DNA of 64,000 nucleotides from an uncultured Marinifilum sp. (GTDB lineage: Bacteria; Bacteroidota; Bacteroidia; Bacteroidales; Marinifilaceae), in NCBI RefSeq assembly GCF_963677195.1, contig NZ_OY781918.1:1-64000 (forward strand). Direction: 5' to 3'. Numbering within the stretch: the stretch's first letter is position 1; each line of letters begins with the position of its first letter. Below the pieces are notes generated by a model. That model did not search any database, was not told where the DNA came from, and was given only the letters and a program-made list of their open reading frames with translations. The position numbers and the translations under genes are program-made. Positions 53,509-62,732 of this stretch are shown here, one piece after another.

Positions 53509-54894
53509 CTATTTCATTATATTTTCTACCTCTTCTATTGTAATTGGTATTCTTTTACCTATTAAACAATTTCCGCTTTCTGTAACCAAAACGTCATCTT
53601 CAAGTCTAATTCCACCAAAGTCACGATATTCATTAACTTTATCAAAATTAATATACTCAGTGTGAAGTTTTTCACACTGGAATTTATCAATTAGAGCTGG
53701 AATAAAGTAAATGCCTGGCTCATTGGTTAAAACAAAGCCTGGTTTTAGTTCTTTACCAAGACGCAGGTAGGCAGTTCCAAACTGATCGATTCTCTGTACA
53801 TGTTCATCATAACCCACTAAATCTTCACCAAAATCTTCCATGTCGTGCACATCAAGTCCCATCATGTGTCCGAGTCCGTGAGGCATAAATAGTGCATGTG
53901 CTCCGGCCTTAACAGCAGCATCAACATCACCTTTCATTAGGCCAAGATCTTTTAAACCCGATGCAATAACTTTACACACTTCAAGATGAATACTCTGGTA
54001 GGTTACGCCAGGACGAATTAATTCATGTCCTTTATTAATGGCTGCCAAAACAATTTCATAAATTTCTTTTTGTTTTTGACTAAACTTACCACCAACCGGA
54101 ATTGTTCTTGTATTGTCTGAAGCATAATGAGTATCGGTTTCGGCACCACTATCGACCAAAAGTAAATCGCCCGTTTTAAGTAAATTTCCATGTTCGTGAT
54201 TGTGCAAAGTTTCTCCTCTTTTCGAAACAATAGGTGGGAAAGAAAGTAAACCTCCAGCACGCAAAGCGATAGCTTCGCATTCTCCTGAAATTTCTCTTTC
54301 ATAAACGCCATCTCTGGCCATTTTCATTGCTGTAGTATGAATTTCGTAGCCAATTTTAGCTGCACGCTCCAGCTCTTTAATTTCGTACTCATCTTTTATC
54401 TCGCGTAAAGCAATAACTGCTTTCATAAACTCTTTAGATGCATTCTCTTTTATTGCATTAAGAGGGGTTCCAAGCAATTCATGAATCAGAATTTTATTCT
54501 CGGCTCTGTAAACTGGTAAAAAATGAACTTTACGACCTTCTTTTACAGCATTAGCAACAAATTTGCTTAAATCGGCAAAAGGAGCTGTATTTTCCAAAGC
54601 AAATTCTGCAGCTTGATCTTTAACACTTGGCTGAGGTCCCATCCAGATGATATCATCAATATCAACATCGTTACCAAAAACGTAATCTTTGTTGTTATCA
54701 ATATCAAAAACACCCGCAAAACCAGGATGATCGATACCAAAAAAATATAAAAATGTACTATCCTGACGATAATGATAAATATTACCGGCATAATTCATTG
54801 GAGCATCAGGATTACCAAGAACAATAGCAATTCCCTCTTTCATAGCTGCGCGTAATTTATCACGTCTGTTTATATAAACTTCTTTAGGAAACAT
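53509..54894 (-). CDS. pepP: Xaa-Pro aminopeptidase (M24B)
   Basis: This 461-aa enzyme removes an N-terminal residue preceding proline. It has the N-terminal AMP_N domain (YINRRDKLRAAMKEGIAIVL, in part FLYFFGIDHPGFAG) and the pita-bread catalytic domain. The two-metal ligands are visible: D in DSGAETD, D in ASDNTRTIP, H in GLGHMMGLDVHD, E in TNEPGIYF and E in RLEDDVLV. Length and layout match PepP. It is cytoplasmic, with no signal peptide, and monocistronic with its own terminator. Confidence 0.94.
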   Translation of the reverse strand: MFPKEVYINRRDKLRAAMKEGIAIVLGNPDAPMNYAGNIYHYRQDSTFLYFFGIDHPGFAGVFDIDNNKDYVFGNDVDIDDIIWMGPQPSVKDQAAEFALENTAPFADLSKFVANAVKEGRKVHFLPVYRAENKILIHELLGTPLNAIKENASKEFMKAVIALREIKDEYEIKELERAAKIGYEIHTTAMKMARDGVYEREISGECEAIALRAGGLLSFPPIVSKRGETLHNHEHGNLLKTGDLLLVDSGAETDTHYASDNTRTIPVGGKFSQKQKEIYEIVLAAINKGHELIRPGVTYQSIHLEVCKVIASGLKDLGLMKGDVDAAVKAGAHALFMPHGLGHMMGLDVHDMEDFGEDLVGYDEHVQRIDQFGTAYLRLGKELKPGFVLTNEPGIYFIPALIDKFQCEKLHTEYINFDKVNEYRDFGGIRLEDDVLVTESGNCLIGKRIPITIEEVENIMK

Positions 54895-54989
54895 GTTAGT
54901 ATTAATTTAAGTATTTAATAATAAAGTTTCGGAAAGATACAAAAATAGATAGTAAATGAATTTGATTTTTGTTCATTTATGAATTGAAC

Positions 54990-55026
54990 CCATAAAAAAA
55001 AGCTTCCGATAAGGGAAGCTTTACTA
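54990..55026 (-). terminator. Terminator of the Lrp-family gene
   Basis: AAGCTTCC pairs with GGAAGCTT, inner CGATAAG loop, and on the minus strand a run of eight T follows. Confidence 0.87.
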
Positions 55027-55042
55027 TATTTTTAAAATCGGT

Positions 55043-55498
55043 TTATAATTTTATTTCCCGATTAACTGTTTGTTCTAAGGAAATTAGAGTTTCGGTTTTT
55101 GATACACCAGGAATATTTTGCAATGTATTAATTAGAACATCCATTAGATGCTGATTATCTCTACAAAGCATTTTTACAAGAAAAGTATAATTTCCTGTTG
55201 TAAAATGACACTCCACAATTTCTTGTATAGCATCAATTTTATCAACCACCATTTTGTACTGATGTGCATGATCTAAAATAATTCCAACAAAAGCACAAAC
55301 CTCATAACCTAAAGCTCTGGGCTTAACGATAAAACGTGAGCCATCAATAATTCCGGCATCTTCAAGTTTTTTTACCCTTTGATGAATCGCAGCTCCGGAA
55401 ATTCCACATTCCCGGGCAATTTCAAGAAAAGGGATACGTGCATTTTTAATCAGATATGAGAGTATCTTGTGATCTACCTCATCAATTTGAATTTTCAT
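55043..55498 (-). CDS. Lrp/AsnC-family transcriptional regulator
   Basis: This 151-aa protein has an N-terminal helix-turn-helix (DHKILSYLIKNARIPFLEIA, then CGISGAAIHQRVKKLEDAGII in part) and a C-terminal RAM ligand-binding domain (YEVCAFVGIILDHAHQYKMV, GNYTFLVKMLCRDNQHL). Lrp/AsnC proteins form octamers that respond to amino acids. It precedes cobQ divergently across 332 bp and may regulate either itself or that side. The effector is unknown. Confidence 0.93.
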   Translation of the reverse strand: MKIQIDEVDHKILSYLIKNARIPFLEIARECGISGAAIHQRVKKLEDAGIIDGSRFIVKPRALGYEVCAFVGIILDHAHQYKMVVDKIDAIQEIVECHFTTGNYTFLVKMLCRDNQHLMDVLINTLQNIPGVSKTETLISLEQTVNREIKL

Positions 55499-55550
55499 GT
55501 TTTAATAAAATAATTAGAGTCCATCTTTAAAAATAACAAGACTTGTATAT

Positions 55551-55583
55551 CGAATCTATTTTAGATTGCACTTAGAAAACAAA
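55551..55583 (-). promoter_or_regulatory. Candidate promoter of the Lrp-family gene
   Basis: On the minus strand TTTG (55583-55580), a 21-nt spacer and TAGATTCG (55558-55551) resemble the Bacteroidetes TTTG/TAnnTTTG promoter with one mismatch. Confidence 0.42.
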
Positions 55584-55763
55584 ACCTGTTACAATTCATT
55601 ACAATAAAAACAAAAATACTAATAATTTATAACCAGTTAAAAAGTATTACCGTCTAATTTGAAATTTAGAATGATTAAATTCAAGCAGATAAGATTACTT
55701 ACTATTAATTAAATTATTTTCAAATGCTATAAAACAAAGCCAGCACTTAAATAAAAAATTAAA

Positions 55764-55797
55764 TTTGCACTTTCAATTGCAATAGCACATACATTTA
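55764..55797 (+). promoter_or_regulatory. Candidate promoter of cobQ
   Basis: TTTG (55764-55767), a 22-nt spacer and TACATTTA (55790-55797), one mismatch from the -7 consensus, precede the start by 34 nt. In the divergent gap 55499-55830 I see no cobalamin riboswitch. Confidence 0.38.
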
Positions 55798-55830
55798 TTA
55801 TCCTATCAGTAAATATTTAATTGGCATAAA

Positions 55831-57303
55831 ATGAGAAAGTTAAAATCAGTAATGTTTGTGGGCACAGGCTCGGATGTTGGTAAAAGTATTGTAAATACTG
55901 GTTTTTGCCGAATTTTAAAACAAGATGGCTATTCTCCGGCTCCGTATAAAGCACAAAATATGTCTTTAAATTCTTATGCCACACCCGAAGGTTTAGAAAT
56001 AGGTAGAGCACAAGCCGTTCAGGCCGAAGCATGCGGAATAAACTGCCATACTGATATGAATCCTGTTCTTTTAAAGCCGACCAACGATAAAAGCTCACAA
56101 GTTGTTTTAAATGGTAAACCTGTAGGAACACAAAGTGCTGTTGAGTATTTTACTGGAAATAACAAAAAAGCATTATTTGAAGAAGCAAAAAAAGCATTCT
56201 ACCGATTAAACAGCAGATTTAACCCTATTGTTTTAGAAGGTGCAGGAAGTATTTCCGAATTAAATTTAAAATCGAGAGATATTACAAATATGCGAATGGC
56301 AACAGAGGTTGATGCTGTTACTTATTTAATTGCTGATATTGACAAAGGAGGTGTTTTTGCCAGTGTTTATGGTAGTATTGCCTTACTAGACGAAAAAGAA
56401 AGGAAGCAGATTAAAGGAATTCTGATAAACAAATTTAGAGGCGACATTAGATTGTTTGAAGAAGGAAAAAGTATTATAGAAAAGCTTACGGGTAAACCTG
56501 TTATTGGGGTTTTACCATATTTTAGAGATATCCATATTGAGGAAGAAGACTCGGTGAGTCTTGAAAATAAACTCTCTGCTTCGGCAGCAGGGAAAATTAA
56601 TTGTGCTGTTGTTTTGCTTCCGCGCATGGCTAACTTTACCGACTTTAATGTTCTGGAACACGATCCGCGTGTACACTTATATTACACCAATAATATTAAA
56701 GAAATTGAAAATGCTGATATTGTAATTATTCCTGGTAGTAAAAATACAATTTCCGATTTGCAGGAAATTAAAAATAATGGTGTAGCAAACGCAATTATTA
56801 ATGCCAGCAAAAAAGGCAAAAAACTCATCGGAATTTGTGGTGGCTATCAAATAATGGGAGAAACAATTAGCGATCCCGACGAAATTGAAGGGAAAATTCC
56901 TAAAATTAGTGGCTTAGGCTTACTGCCTATTAACACTACCATAAGTCAGGAAAAATTAACTGAACAATGTAAATTTCAGTTTAAAAACTACACCGAAGAA
57001 TGTTCTGGATATGAAATTCACATGGGCCAAAGCTGCAGTAAAGGAGACAATAAGTCATTAAATATTTTATCGAACGGAAAAGAAGATGGATATCTTTTAA
57101 ATAATAATTGCTGGGGAAGTTACATACATGGAATTTTAGATAACGAGGTAGTAATTAATGATTTATTATCTGATTTTAATTCAGACACAAAGGATAGTTT
57201 TAATTATTCTGAATTTAAAGAAAATCAGTACAACAAATTGGCTGAAGTTATTCGTAACAATGTAGATATGGAATTATTCTACAAACACTTATCTGAAGAA
57301 TAA
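55831..57303 (+). CDS. cobQ: Cobyric acid synthase CobQ
   Basis: This 490-aa glutamine-dependent enzyme amidates side chains of adenosylcobyrinic a,c-diamide in B12 biosynthesis. The N-terminal dethiobiotin-synthetase-like ATPase shows FVGTGSDVGKS (P loop) and PYKAQNMSLNSYATPEGLEIG (20-residue excerpt trimmed), and the C-terminal triad glutaminase shows IGICGGYQIMG with the nucleophile Cys and ENNxCWGSYIHGIL-like NNNCWGSYIHGIL with the His. Length is normal. It is 5 bp from a small NTPase gene. No other corrin-ring genes are in the window, so it may serve salvage of incomplete corrinoids together with CbiZ. Confidence 0.95.
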   Translation: MRKLKSVMFVGTGSDVGKSIVNTGFCRILKQDGYSPAPYKAQNMSLNSYATPEGLEIGRAQAVQAEACGINCHTDMNPVLLKPTNDKSSQVVLNGKPVGTQSAVEYFTGNNKKALFEEAKKAFYRLNSRFNPIVLEGAGSISELNLKSRDITNMRMATEVDAVTYLIADIDKGGVFASVYGSIALLDEKERKQIKGILINKFRGDIRLFEEGKSIIEKLTGKPVIGVLPYFRDIHIEEEDSVSLENKLSASAAGKINCAVVLLPRMANFTDFNVLEHDPRVHLYYTNNIKEIENADIVIIPGSKNTISDLQEIKNNGVANAIINASKKGKKLIGICGGYQIMGETISDPDEIEGKIPKISGLGLLPINTTISQEKLTEQCKFQFKNYTEECSGYEIHMGQSCSKGDNKSLNILSNGKEDGYLLNNNCWGSYIHGILDNEVVINDLLSDFNSDTKDSFNYSEFKENQYNKLAEVIRNNVDMELFYKHLSEE

Positions 57304-57308
57304 ATTGA

Positions 57309-57851
57309 ATGAGTAAGGAGAATCGATATATTATTACTGGAGGACCAGGATCTGGAAAATCGAGTTTATTAAACGCCTTAATTAAAGCAAACTACCAAGG
57401 TTTTGAAGAAATTTCGCGAATTGTAATTCGGGAACAACATAAACTTGGTGGCGATAAACTACCGTGGAAAAACCTGCAAGCTTTTGCCGAAATATGCTAC
57501 GAGCGAATGGGTGAACAGTTGGAAAAATGTGAACCTGACACTCTTTGTTTTTACGACAGAGGATTACCTGATATTATTGCTTATATGAGGCGAGGTGCTT
57601 TACATATCGAAGAAAAATATTATAAAAAATGCAGAGAATATAATAATACTGTATTTATCGCCCCTCCTTGGGAAAATATTTTTATAAACGATGCCGAAAG
57701 GCCAGAATCCTTTAGCGATTCTTTAGAAATTTACCAATTTTTAAAAGAAACCTATTTAGATTTGGGTTTTAAGATAATCGAATTACCAAAAGTAACTATT
57801 CCGCAACGGGTTAAGTTTATTGAAGCTTATATAACAACCTGTAAAGATTGA
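57309..57851 (+). CDS. Small P-loop NTPase (AAA_28-like) downstream of cobQ
   Basis: This 180-aa protein has a Walker A GGPGSGKSS near its start and a conserved DRGLPDIIAYMRRGA stretch. Its overall layout is that of predicted ATP/GTPases of the AAA_28 type, which resemble nucleotide kinases. The role is unknown. It is co-transcribed with cobQ (5 bp gap), so a link to corrinoid or nucleotide metabolism is possible, for example a kinase acting on a nucleoside part. Its end overlaps the convergent cbiZ by 25 bp. Confidence 0.83.
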   Translation: MSKENRYIITGGPGSGKSSLLNALIKANYQGFEEISRIVIREQHKLGGDKLPWKNLQAFAEICYERMGEQLEKCEPDTLCFYDRGLPDIIAYMRRGALHIEEKYYKKCREYNNTVFIAPPWENIFINDAERPESFSDSLEIYQFLKETYLDLGFKIIELPKVTIPQRVKFIEAYITTCKD

Positions 57852-58495
57852 CTTATGGCCTGAATAACTGCCTTGGCCAAAATTTCGCCAAAAAGCACAT
57901 GCTTACCACAATATTTTACCTTCGCACCTTTTCCGCAGGCAATTGCTGCGGAATCGGTTCCTGTTCCTGTTGCTATGGTATTGCTAGCTCTGCTTTTTAT
58001 GTTTAAATCCTGCATGCATGCAGCTTTTGCCTCGGCAAGAATCATTAAAGATTCGACCATTGCTGCTTCGGTTAATTCTGCATTTGTAAGTATTAAAATA
58101 TTAATTGTTCCCAGCTTTTCGCACTCCTCATTTATGAACTGATAATCGGCTAAATCTCCTGCTCGTCGCGCATTAGAAACACCTGCTGTAACCAAAGCTT
58201 CTATCCAAACTCCCTGTCGTTCAATTTTAACACTGCGAAACGATTTCATGTATGCAGCAGTCATCATACCTACACAATTCCCAGTCCAATTATTTTTTTT
58301 TGCAAGTTTATCTAGGCTTATTTCAGGACTTTCAAAATCGGTTCTCTCTCCATTAAAATTAGCATCAACTTTTGCATTTAAAAAATGACTGGCATATTGA
58401 AAGCCTCCATTTAAAATTGCCGAACTCAGCATTTTAACAGGCTCTGCAAATTCAACATGAAAATAATCATCTGTAAGACCTAACTTAAATTCCAT
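57827..58495 (-). CDS. cbiZ: Adenosylcobinamide amidohydrolase CbiZ
   Basis: This 222-aa enzyme cleaves the aminopropanol linker of adenosylcobinamide or pseudo-B12, so that cells can rebuild imported corrinoids with their own lower ligand. Matching stretches are LSSAILNGGFQYASHFLNAK, VTAGVSNARRAGD, NILILTNAELTEAAM and TGTGTDSAAIACG. It is the third gene of a tetR-dus-cbiZ run, with gaps of 20 and 3 bp. CbiZ needs the CobQ product route next door, which supports a salvage function here. Confidence 0.92.
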   Translation of the reverse strand: MEFKLGLTDDYFHVEFAEPVKMLSSAILNGGFQYASHFLNAKVDANFNGERTDFESPEISLDKLAKKNNWTGNCVGMMTAAYMKSFRSVKIERQGVWIEALVTAGVSNARRAGDLADYQFINEECEKLGTINILILTNAELTEAAMVESLMILAEAKAACMQDLNIKSRASNTIATGTGTDSAAIACGKGAKVKYCGKHVLFGEILAKAVIQAISQSLQVVI

Positions 58496-58498
58496 TGT

Positions 58499-59443
58499 TT
58501 ATTCTTTTAAATCCTGGCTAAATGCAAAACTTACCGCCTGCTCATATTTTTTTATGCCCGATGCCTTTTTTACCGCCTTAAATACTTTTCTTTCCGTCTG
58601 GAAATGACAAGAAAAATATTCCCAAAATGGTTTCATTTTGTGTAAAATCTGAGTATCCCCGCTTAAGTAAGAGGAATAAAGTTCATACACATCATTGTGT
58701 ACTTTTTCCAATATCGCTATTCGTTCTTTTTGAGAGGGAATTTCCAAACCTTTTATTTTGTGCGGCAGCCAATAGTCTTTTAAAACGCCTCTACCAATCA
58801 TTACATGATTTAATGTTGGAAATTTTCCCTTTAAATCATTAAAATTTTCTAAGGTATTTAAGTCTCCATTATAAGCTACAGATATATTCTCTTGATTAAA
58901 AATATTAGCAAACGCATCAATATTTGGAGTTCCTTTGTAAAGCTGTTTCCCAATTCTGGGATGAACAATTACTTCTTTTATAGCAAAATCATTTAACACT
59001 TTTAAAACCGGATATATTTCATTTTCGTCCTCTAAACCCAATCGCATTTTAACCGAAAGTTCAATTTTACTTTCATCTAACTGCGTAAGCATTTCCTTTA
59101 TTTTATCGGGATAAGGAAGCAAACCAGAGCCCTTACTACGCTTTGTAAGCATTGGAAAAGGACAGCCCAGATTCCAATTCATTTTTCCATAGCCCAAACT
59201 TGAAAAATAATTTTCAAAAAACTTAATTTCTTCGATTGAAGCACCAATAAATTGAGGCACTAATTTCTCAAATCTATCCTTAAAAGGCTCAACTTCTCTT
59301 TTATGTGAAGTTCTTAATTCTCCATCGTTTTGTAATACAAGAAAAGGAGTATAGAACTCATCTACACCCCCAATATATTTTTGATAGGCTTGCCTGAACA
59401 CCCAGTCGGTATATCCCTGAAGCGGAGCCAAAGAAATTTTCAT
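58499..59443 (-). CDS. tRNA-dihydrouridine synthase (Dus family)
   Basis: This 314-aa flavoenzyme reduces uridines to dihydrouridine in tRNA D-loops. It has a TIM barrel with FMN-binding motifs: ISLAPLQGYTDWVFRQ, NWNLGCPFPMLTKRSKGSGL (with the catalytic Cys in GCPFP), LSVKMRLG, VAYNGDL and MIGRGVL. The Dus class cannot be fixed; it looks closer to DusC-like short enzymes. The ATG at 59443 (MKISLAP) is preferred over a TTG one codon earlier. It lies between tetR and cbiZ in one operon. Confidence 0.9.
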   Translation of the reverse strand: MKISLAPLQGYTDWVFRQAYQKYIGGVDEFYTPFLVLQNDGELRTSHKREVEPFKDRFEKLVPQFIGASIEEIKFFENYFSSLGYGKMNWNLGCPFPMLTKRSKGSGLLPYPDKIKEMLTQLDESKIELSVKMRLGLEDENEIYPVLKVLNDFAIKEVIVHPRIGKQLYKGTPNIDAFANIFNQENISVAYNGDLNTLENFNDLKGKFPTLNHVMIGRGVLKDYWLPHKIKGLEIPSQKERIAILEKVHNDVYELYSSYLSGDTQILHKMKPFWEYFSCHFQTERKVFKAVKKASGIKKYEQAVSFAFSQDLKE

Positions 59444-59463
59444 CAATTCTATTTTATATTAAA

Positions 59464-60090
59464 CTAACGACCAAAACTTAAAACACTCAACAATTGTTTT
59501 CTTTGTCGGTAGTAAGCTAAACCCTCTTCGGTAGCAATACTCTTAACAAATTCATCAATCATAGTATCATAAATGGTTCCGAACTTAAATCTTTCTGGCG
59601 GATACAATTCCGGATTATGCATATCTTCTAAACGAGACAGGTACATACGACCTACCATTTCTCCACTTAAGTCGCTGCGATACATTCCCTGCACAATTCC
59701 TTTTTGAATATTAATTTGAATCTTGTCAAAAATAAATTCCATTCTTTCTTCAAGGTGCTTAGCATAAATATCAGGAAAAACTTCTTGAAGATCCATTGTT
59801 GCCGAAGGCGAAACATCTACAAACTTATCGTTAATCTCCTGGCTTACAATAAAAAGAATATCGATTGCATTTTGTCCATCGAAATTGTATTCCAGAAAAA
59901 TTTTCTCAAAACTCTTTCTCTCATATTCAAGAATTTTCTTCACCAACTCCTCTTTCGACTCTACAAAAGCAAAAATATCTTTCTCTGTTACGCCAAAATC
60001 CTTTATCTTCTCAAATGAAAAATTTTTAAATCCATTTTTAAAAAGATAAGCTCGCACTTTTTCTATAATATGTACAAATTCCTTATCCAT
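59464..60090 (-). CDS. TetR-family-like transcriptional regulator
   Basis: This 208-aa protein has an N-terminal region resembling TetR (VRAYLFKNGFKNFSFEKIKD, FGVTEKDIFAFVESKEELVK) and an all-helical C-terminal domain with a GMYRSDLSGEMVGRMYLSR block seen in the family. The helix-turn-helix is shorter and more divergent than usual, so DNA binding is likely but not certain. The first gene of the tetR-dus-cbiZ run, it may regulate that operon. I start at ATG 60090 (MDKEF); a TTG at 60099 is less likely. Confidence 0.8.
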   Translation of the reverse strand: MDKEFVHIIEKVRAYLFKNGFKNFSFEKIKDFGVTEKDIFAFVESKEELVKKILEYERKSFEKIFLEYNFDGQNAIDILFIVSQEINDKFVDVSPSATMDLQEVFPDIYAKHLEERMEFIFDKIQINIQKGIVQGMYRSDLSGEMVGRMYLSRLEDMHNPELYPPERFKFGTIYDTMIDEFVKSIATEEGLAYYRQRKQLLSVLSFGR

Positions 60091-60376
60091 ATACTGCAAT
60101 TCTAAATATTAACAATCAATTTTACCCTAAGCATTGAAGCTTCCAATATCGCTATAAAATTAAGGATTTTTAATGTGCTATTTCTAAAACATCATATAAA
60201 ATAAGCCTTTTATATTTTGTAACTTATTAAATACACTAAAAAAAACAATAGAATGATATTTAATTTGTAAAATTAATGATGTGATAAACGATCAAATAGT
60301 TATTCAACAATTATCGACATTTCGTTTACAAAAAAAGTTTATTCATAAAAATTAAACAATATTTACAATATAGTAC

Positions 60377-60500
60377 AAAAACATGTAGTATATTTATTGC
60401 AGAATGGATACTTTTAATACATAGGGTGTTTAAAAGTTCTTTTTCATAAGTAAATTTAAGTAGTAGTTTTTGGGCGGCTAGTCACCGCCCATTTTTTATG
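60377..60500 (+). ncRNA. Possible small RNA ending in an orphan terminator
   Basis: The stem TGGGCGG / CCGCCCA with a 7-nt loop (60470-60490 region) is followed by a run of T on the plus strand. No plus-strand gene precedes it for more than 2 kb; its flanking genes run on the minus strand and end or begin elsewhere. A TATATTTA (60391-60398 region) could be a -7 element. A short untranslated RNA is a possible explanation. The rest of the 476-bp gap 60091-60566 shows nothing else I recognise. Confidence 0.35.
60471..60500 (+). terminator. Orphan plus-strand terminator
   Basis: GGGCGG, loop CTAGTCA, CCGCCC and an A plus T-run form a textbook intrinsic terminator on the plus strand. On the minus strand the stem is followed by A, so it does not serve the tlpA-like gene. 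Confidence 0.8.
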
Positions 60501-60566
60501 CTCTATATTTTATCGTTGATTATCAACACCATAAAACGAAATGCTTTGTGTTTGCAATTGAGGAAT

Positions 60567-61094
60567 CTATTTCTTTAATAATTCTGTTTCAATAACTTTT
60601 TTCATTGCTTCAAATTCGTCTTTATTAAATAATCTTGTTAGAAAAATTATTTTCCCTTCTCTATCTATTATTACATTTCGGGTAACGCCACTTTCTTTCT
60701 CGGCATATTTTGCAAAAATATTAGCCCCCTTATCTAAAGCAATCGGATAAGTTATTCCTGTTGCTTTAATTAGTATCTCGGCTTTTTCGATAGGTTCATC
60801 TCTATCTATTCCAAATAATGCAAAATCTTTATTTTTATGAATTTGCCAGATTTCTTTTTCTATATGTGGCATTTCTTTACGACAAACTCCGCACCAACTA
60901 GCAGTAAACTGAATCATAACTACTTTTCCTCTTAAATCGGAAAGTTTTATAGATTTTCCATTAGTTAACTGCATTTCGAAATTAGGAGCTTGTTCTCCTA
61001 TTTTTACGATATAACCTCTAGAATCAAGTTCTTTAGCACTTCCTTCAAATACAAATCCCATAATTAAAAATATTAGCAATACAATTCTATTCAT
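60567..61094 (-). CDS. TlpA-like periplasmic thioredoxin
   Basis: This 175-aa protein has a signal peptide (IVLLIFLIMGFVFEGSA) and a TlpA/ResA-like domain with active site WCGVC (FTASWCGVCRKEMPHIEKEI) and the AhpC/TSA-type strand GEQAPNFEMQLTNG. The cis-proline region (GVTRNVIIDREGKIIFLT) is present. It should reduce periplasmic disulfides, for instance in cytochrome or envelope protein maturation. No cytochrome c genes adjoin it. It is monocistronic; the 177 bp to the next gene hold no visible regulatory signal. Confidence 0.92.
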   Translation of the reverse strand: MNRIVLLIFLIMGFVFEGSAKELDSRGYIVKIGEQAPNFEMQLTNGKSIKLSDLRGKVVMIQFTASWCGVCRKEMPHIEKEIWQIHKNKDFALFGIDRDEPIEKAEILIKATGITYPIALDKGANIFAKYAEKESGVTRNVIIDREGKIIFLTRLFNKDEFEAMKKVIETELLKK

Positions 61095-61271
61095 ACAATT
61101 ACAATTTTTAATGACATATCAATCTATAAACCTATATAAAATGAATCTAAATTCAAATATTCTAGAAAATGCTAATGCTTACAATATTTATCAATAAAAC
61201 ATTAAGAGAAAGAAACAGTAAAGGCCAAATTATTTATGGGAATACTAGAAGTAATTTTAACTCTAGAGTTG

Positions 61272-62588
61272 CTAATTTATATTGTATTGTTTCATTTTTT
61301 TATAAAGAGTTTTCCTATCTATATTTAAAAGACGAGCAGCCTTACTTTTATTATTGTCTGTTAATAAAAGAACTTTTCTAATATCTCCTTCTACATCGGT
61401 ACAGTTTGCTTTATCTTTTGCGAAACAAGAATCTCGATAAAGATTTTCCGGCAATTCGTTTATGGTAATCCATCCTCTTTTGGCAAGAAGAACAGCACGT
61501 TTAATAATATTTTTCATTTCTCGTAAATTACCTGGCCAATTGTAATTTTTAAAAACAAACTCGGCACTTTTATCAAAACCGAGTAAGGATTTTTCGAGAT
61601 AACGATTAGCTTCTAAGAGAAAAAAATTAGCATAAGCCATAATATCTTCTTTTCTATCTCGTAAAGGAGGAACCACAATCTGAAACTCATTTAACCTATG
61701 AAATAAATCGCTACGAAAACTACCAACTTTTTGAGACTCAAATAAATTTTCGTTTGTAGCTGCAATAATTCTAACATCAATAGAAATTTCTTCATTGCAT
61801 CCCACTGGTTTTATTTTTCGCTCTTGCAAAGCTCTTAGCAAATGTATTTGTGTTGAATATCTTAAGTTTCCAATTTCATCCAAAAATAGTATCCCATTAT
61901 TTGCAGATTCGAAATATCCCTTTTTATCGGTTTGGGCTCCGGTAAATGCACCTTTCTTATGTCCAAAAAACTCACTTGCCGAAAGCTCATTGGAAATTGC
62001 TCCACAATCTACAGCCACAAATGGGCCATTAGATCGATTACTGTTTTCATGAATCATTTTAGCAATTAATTCTTTTCCTGTACCACTTTCTCCTATAATT
62101 AAGACTGATATAGAAGTAGGTGCAATTAAATTAATTTGCTTAAGCAAATCGAGCGATGCCTTACCAGTTCCCTGAAAGTAATTACTAAAAACCGGTAATA
62201 TCTTATCTTCTTTTTTATTTACTAATGCTTTATTATTAATAGCATCTTTAGCAATGCTGAGAAGCTCATCGGCACAAATTGGTTTAGATATAAAATTATA
62301 AGCTCCTAATTTTATAAACTGTATTGCTGATGTAATTTTCGGGTATGCAGTCATTAAGACAACTGGTGTATCAGGTAATTTATCCTTCACATATTTAATA
62401 ATTTCCATTCCACTCCCATCGGGAAAACGAAGATCTGTTAGTATCAAATGAAATAAACAGGATTCCATAGCTCTTTTTGCTTCGACAATTGAAGATACAG
62501 TTGTGGCTTTATACTTGTTTTTCTCAAACAATGCCTTCAGCATTAAGCATAAACTTACATCATCATCAACAATAAGAATAGTTTTCAT
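61272..62588 (-). CDS. Sigma-54-dependent response regulator (NtrC family)
   Basis: This 438-aa activator has a receiver domain (MKTILIVDDD at the start, phosphorylation site D52 in LILTDLRFPD, Lys in FISKP), an AAA+ domain with Walker A GESGTGKE, the sigma-54 contact GAFTGAQ and Walker B GILFLDEIGNL, and a C-terminal Fis-type helix-turn-helix (NNKSKAARLLNIDRKTLYKK). It would activate sigma-54 promoters on phosphorylation. No cognate histidine kinase is in the window. I start at ATG 62588 because the receiver begins there; ATG 62603 and the far upstream frame would add residues with no domain. Confidence 0.93.
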   Translation of the reverse strand: MKTILIVDDDVSLCLMLKALFEKNKYKATTVSSIVEAKRAMESCLFHLILTDLRFPDGSGMEIIKYVKDKLPDTPVVLMTAYPKITSAIQFIKLGAYNFISKPICADELLSIAKDAINNKALVNKKEDKILPVFSNYFQGTGKASLDLLKQINLIAPTSISVLIIGESGTGKELIAKMIHENSNRSNGPFVAVDCGAISNELSASEFFGHKKGAFTGAQTDKKGYFESANNGILFLDEIGNLRYSTQIHLLRALQERKIKPVGCNEEISIDVRIIAATNENLFESQKVGSFRSDLFHRLNEFQIVVPPLRDRKEDIMAYANFFLLEANRYLEKSLLGFDKSAEFVFKNYNWPGNLREMKNIIKRAVLLAKRGWITINELPENLYRDSCFAKDKANCTDVEGDIRKVLLLTDNNKSKAARLLNIDRKTLYKKMKQYNIN

Positions 62589-62732
62589 ACCTTTAATATT
62601 CATAGGTAAAACATATTCTCTAAATAGACCTAAACAAACAAATACCCTCTGCTGAAAATACATACGAGCACATTCAACAGAGGATATAAAATGAACATTT
62701 AGAGACAATTAAACTTGATAACAAAAATTAAG

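Noticed and set aside
55499..55830. Cobalamin riboswitch expected before cobQ
   Set aside because: No GCCACTG B12-box or other conserved cobalamin elements found in the gap.
62589..62708. Longer start for the sigma-54 response regulator
   Set aside because: The upstream 40 residues have no domain and the receiver fold begins exactly at ATG 62588.
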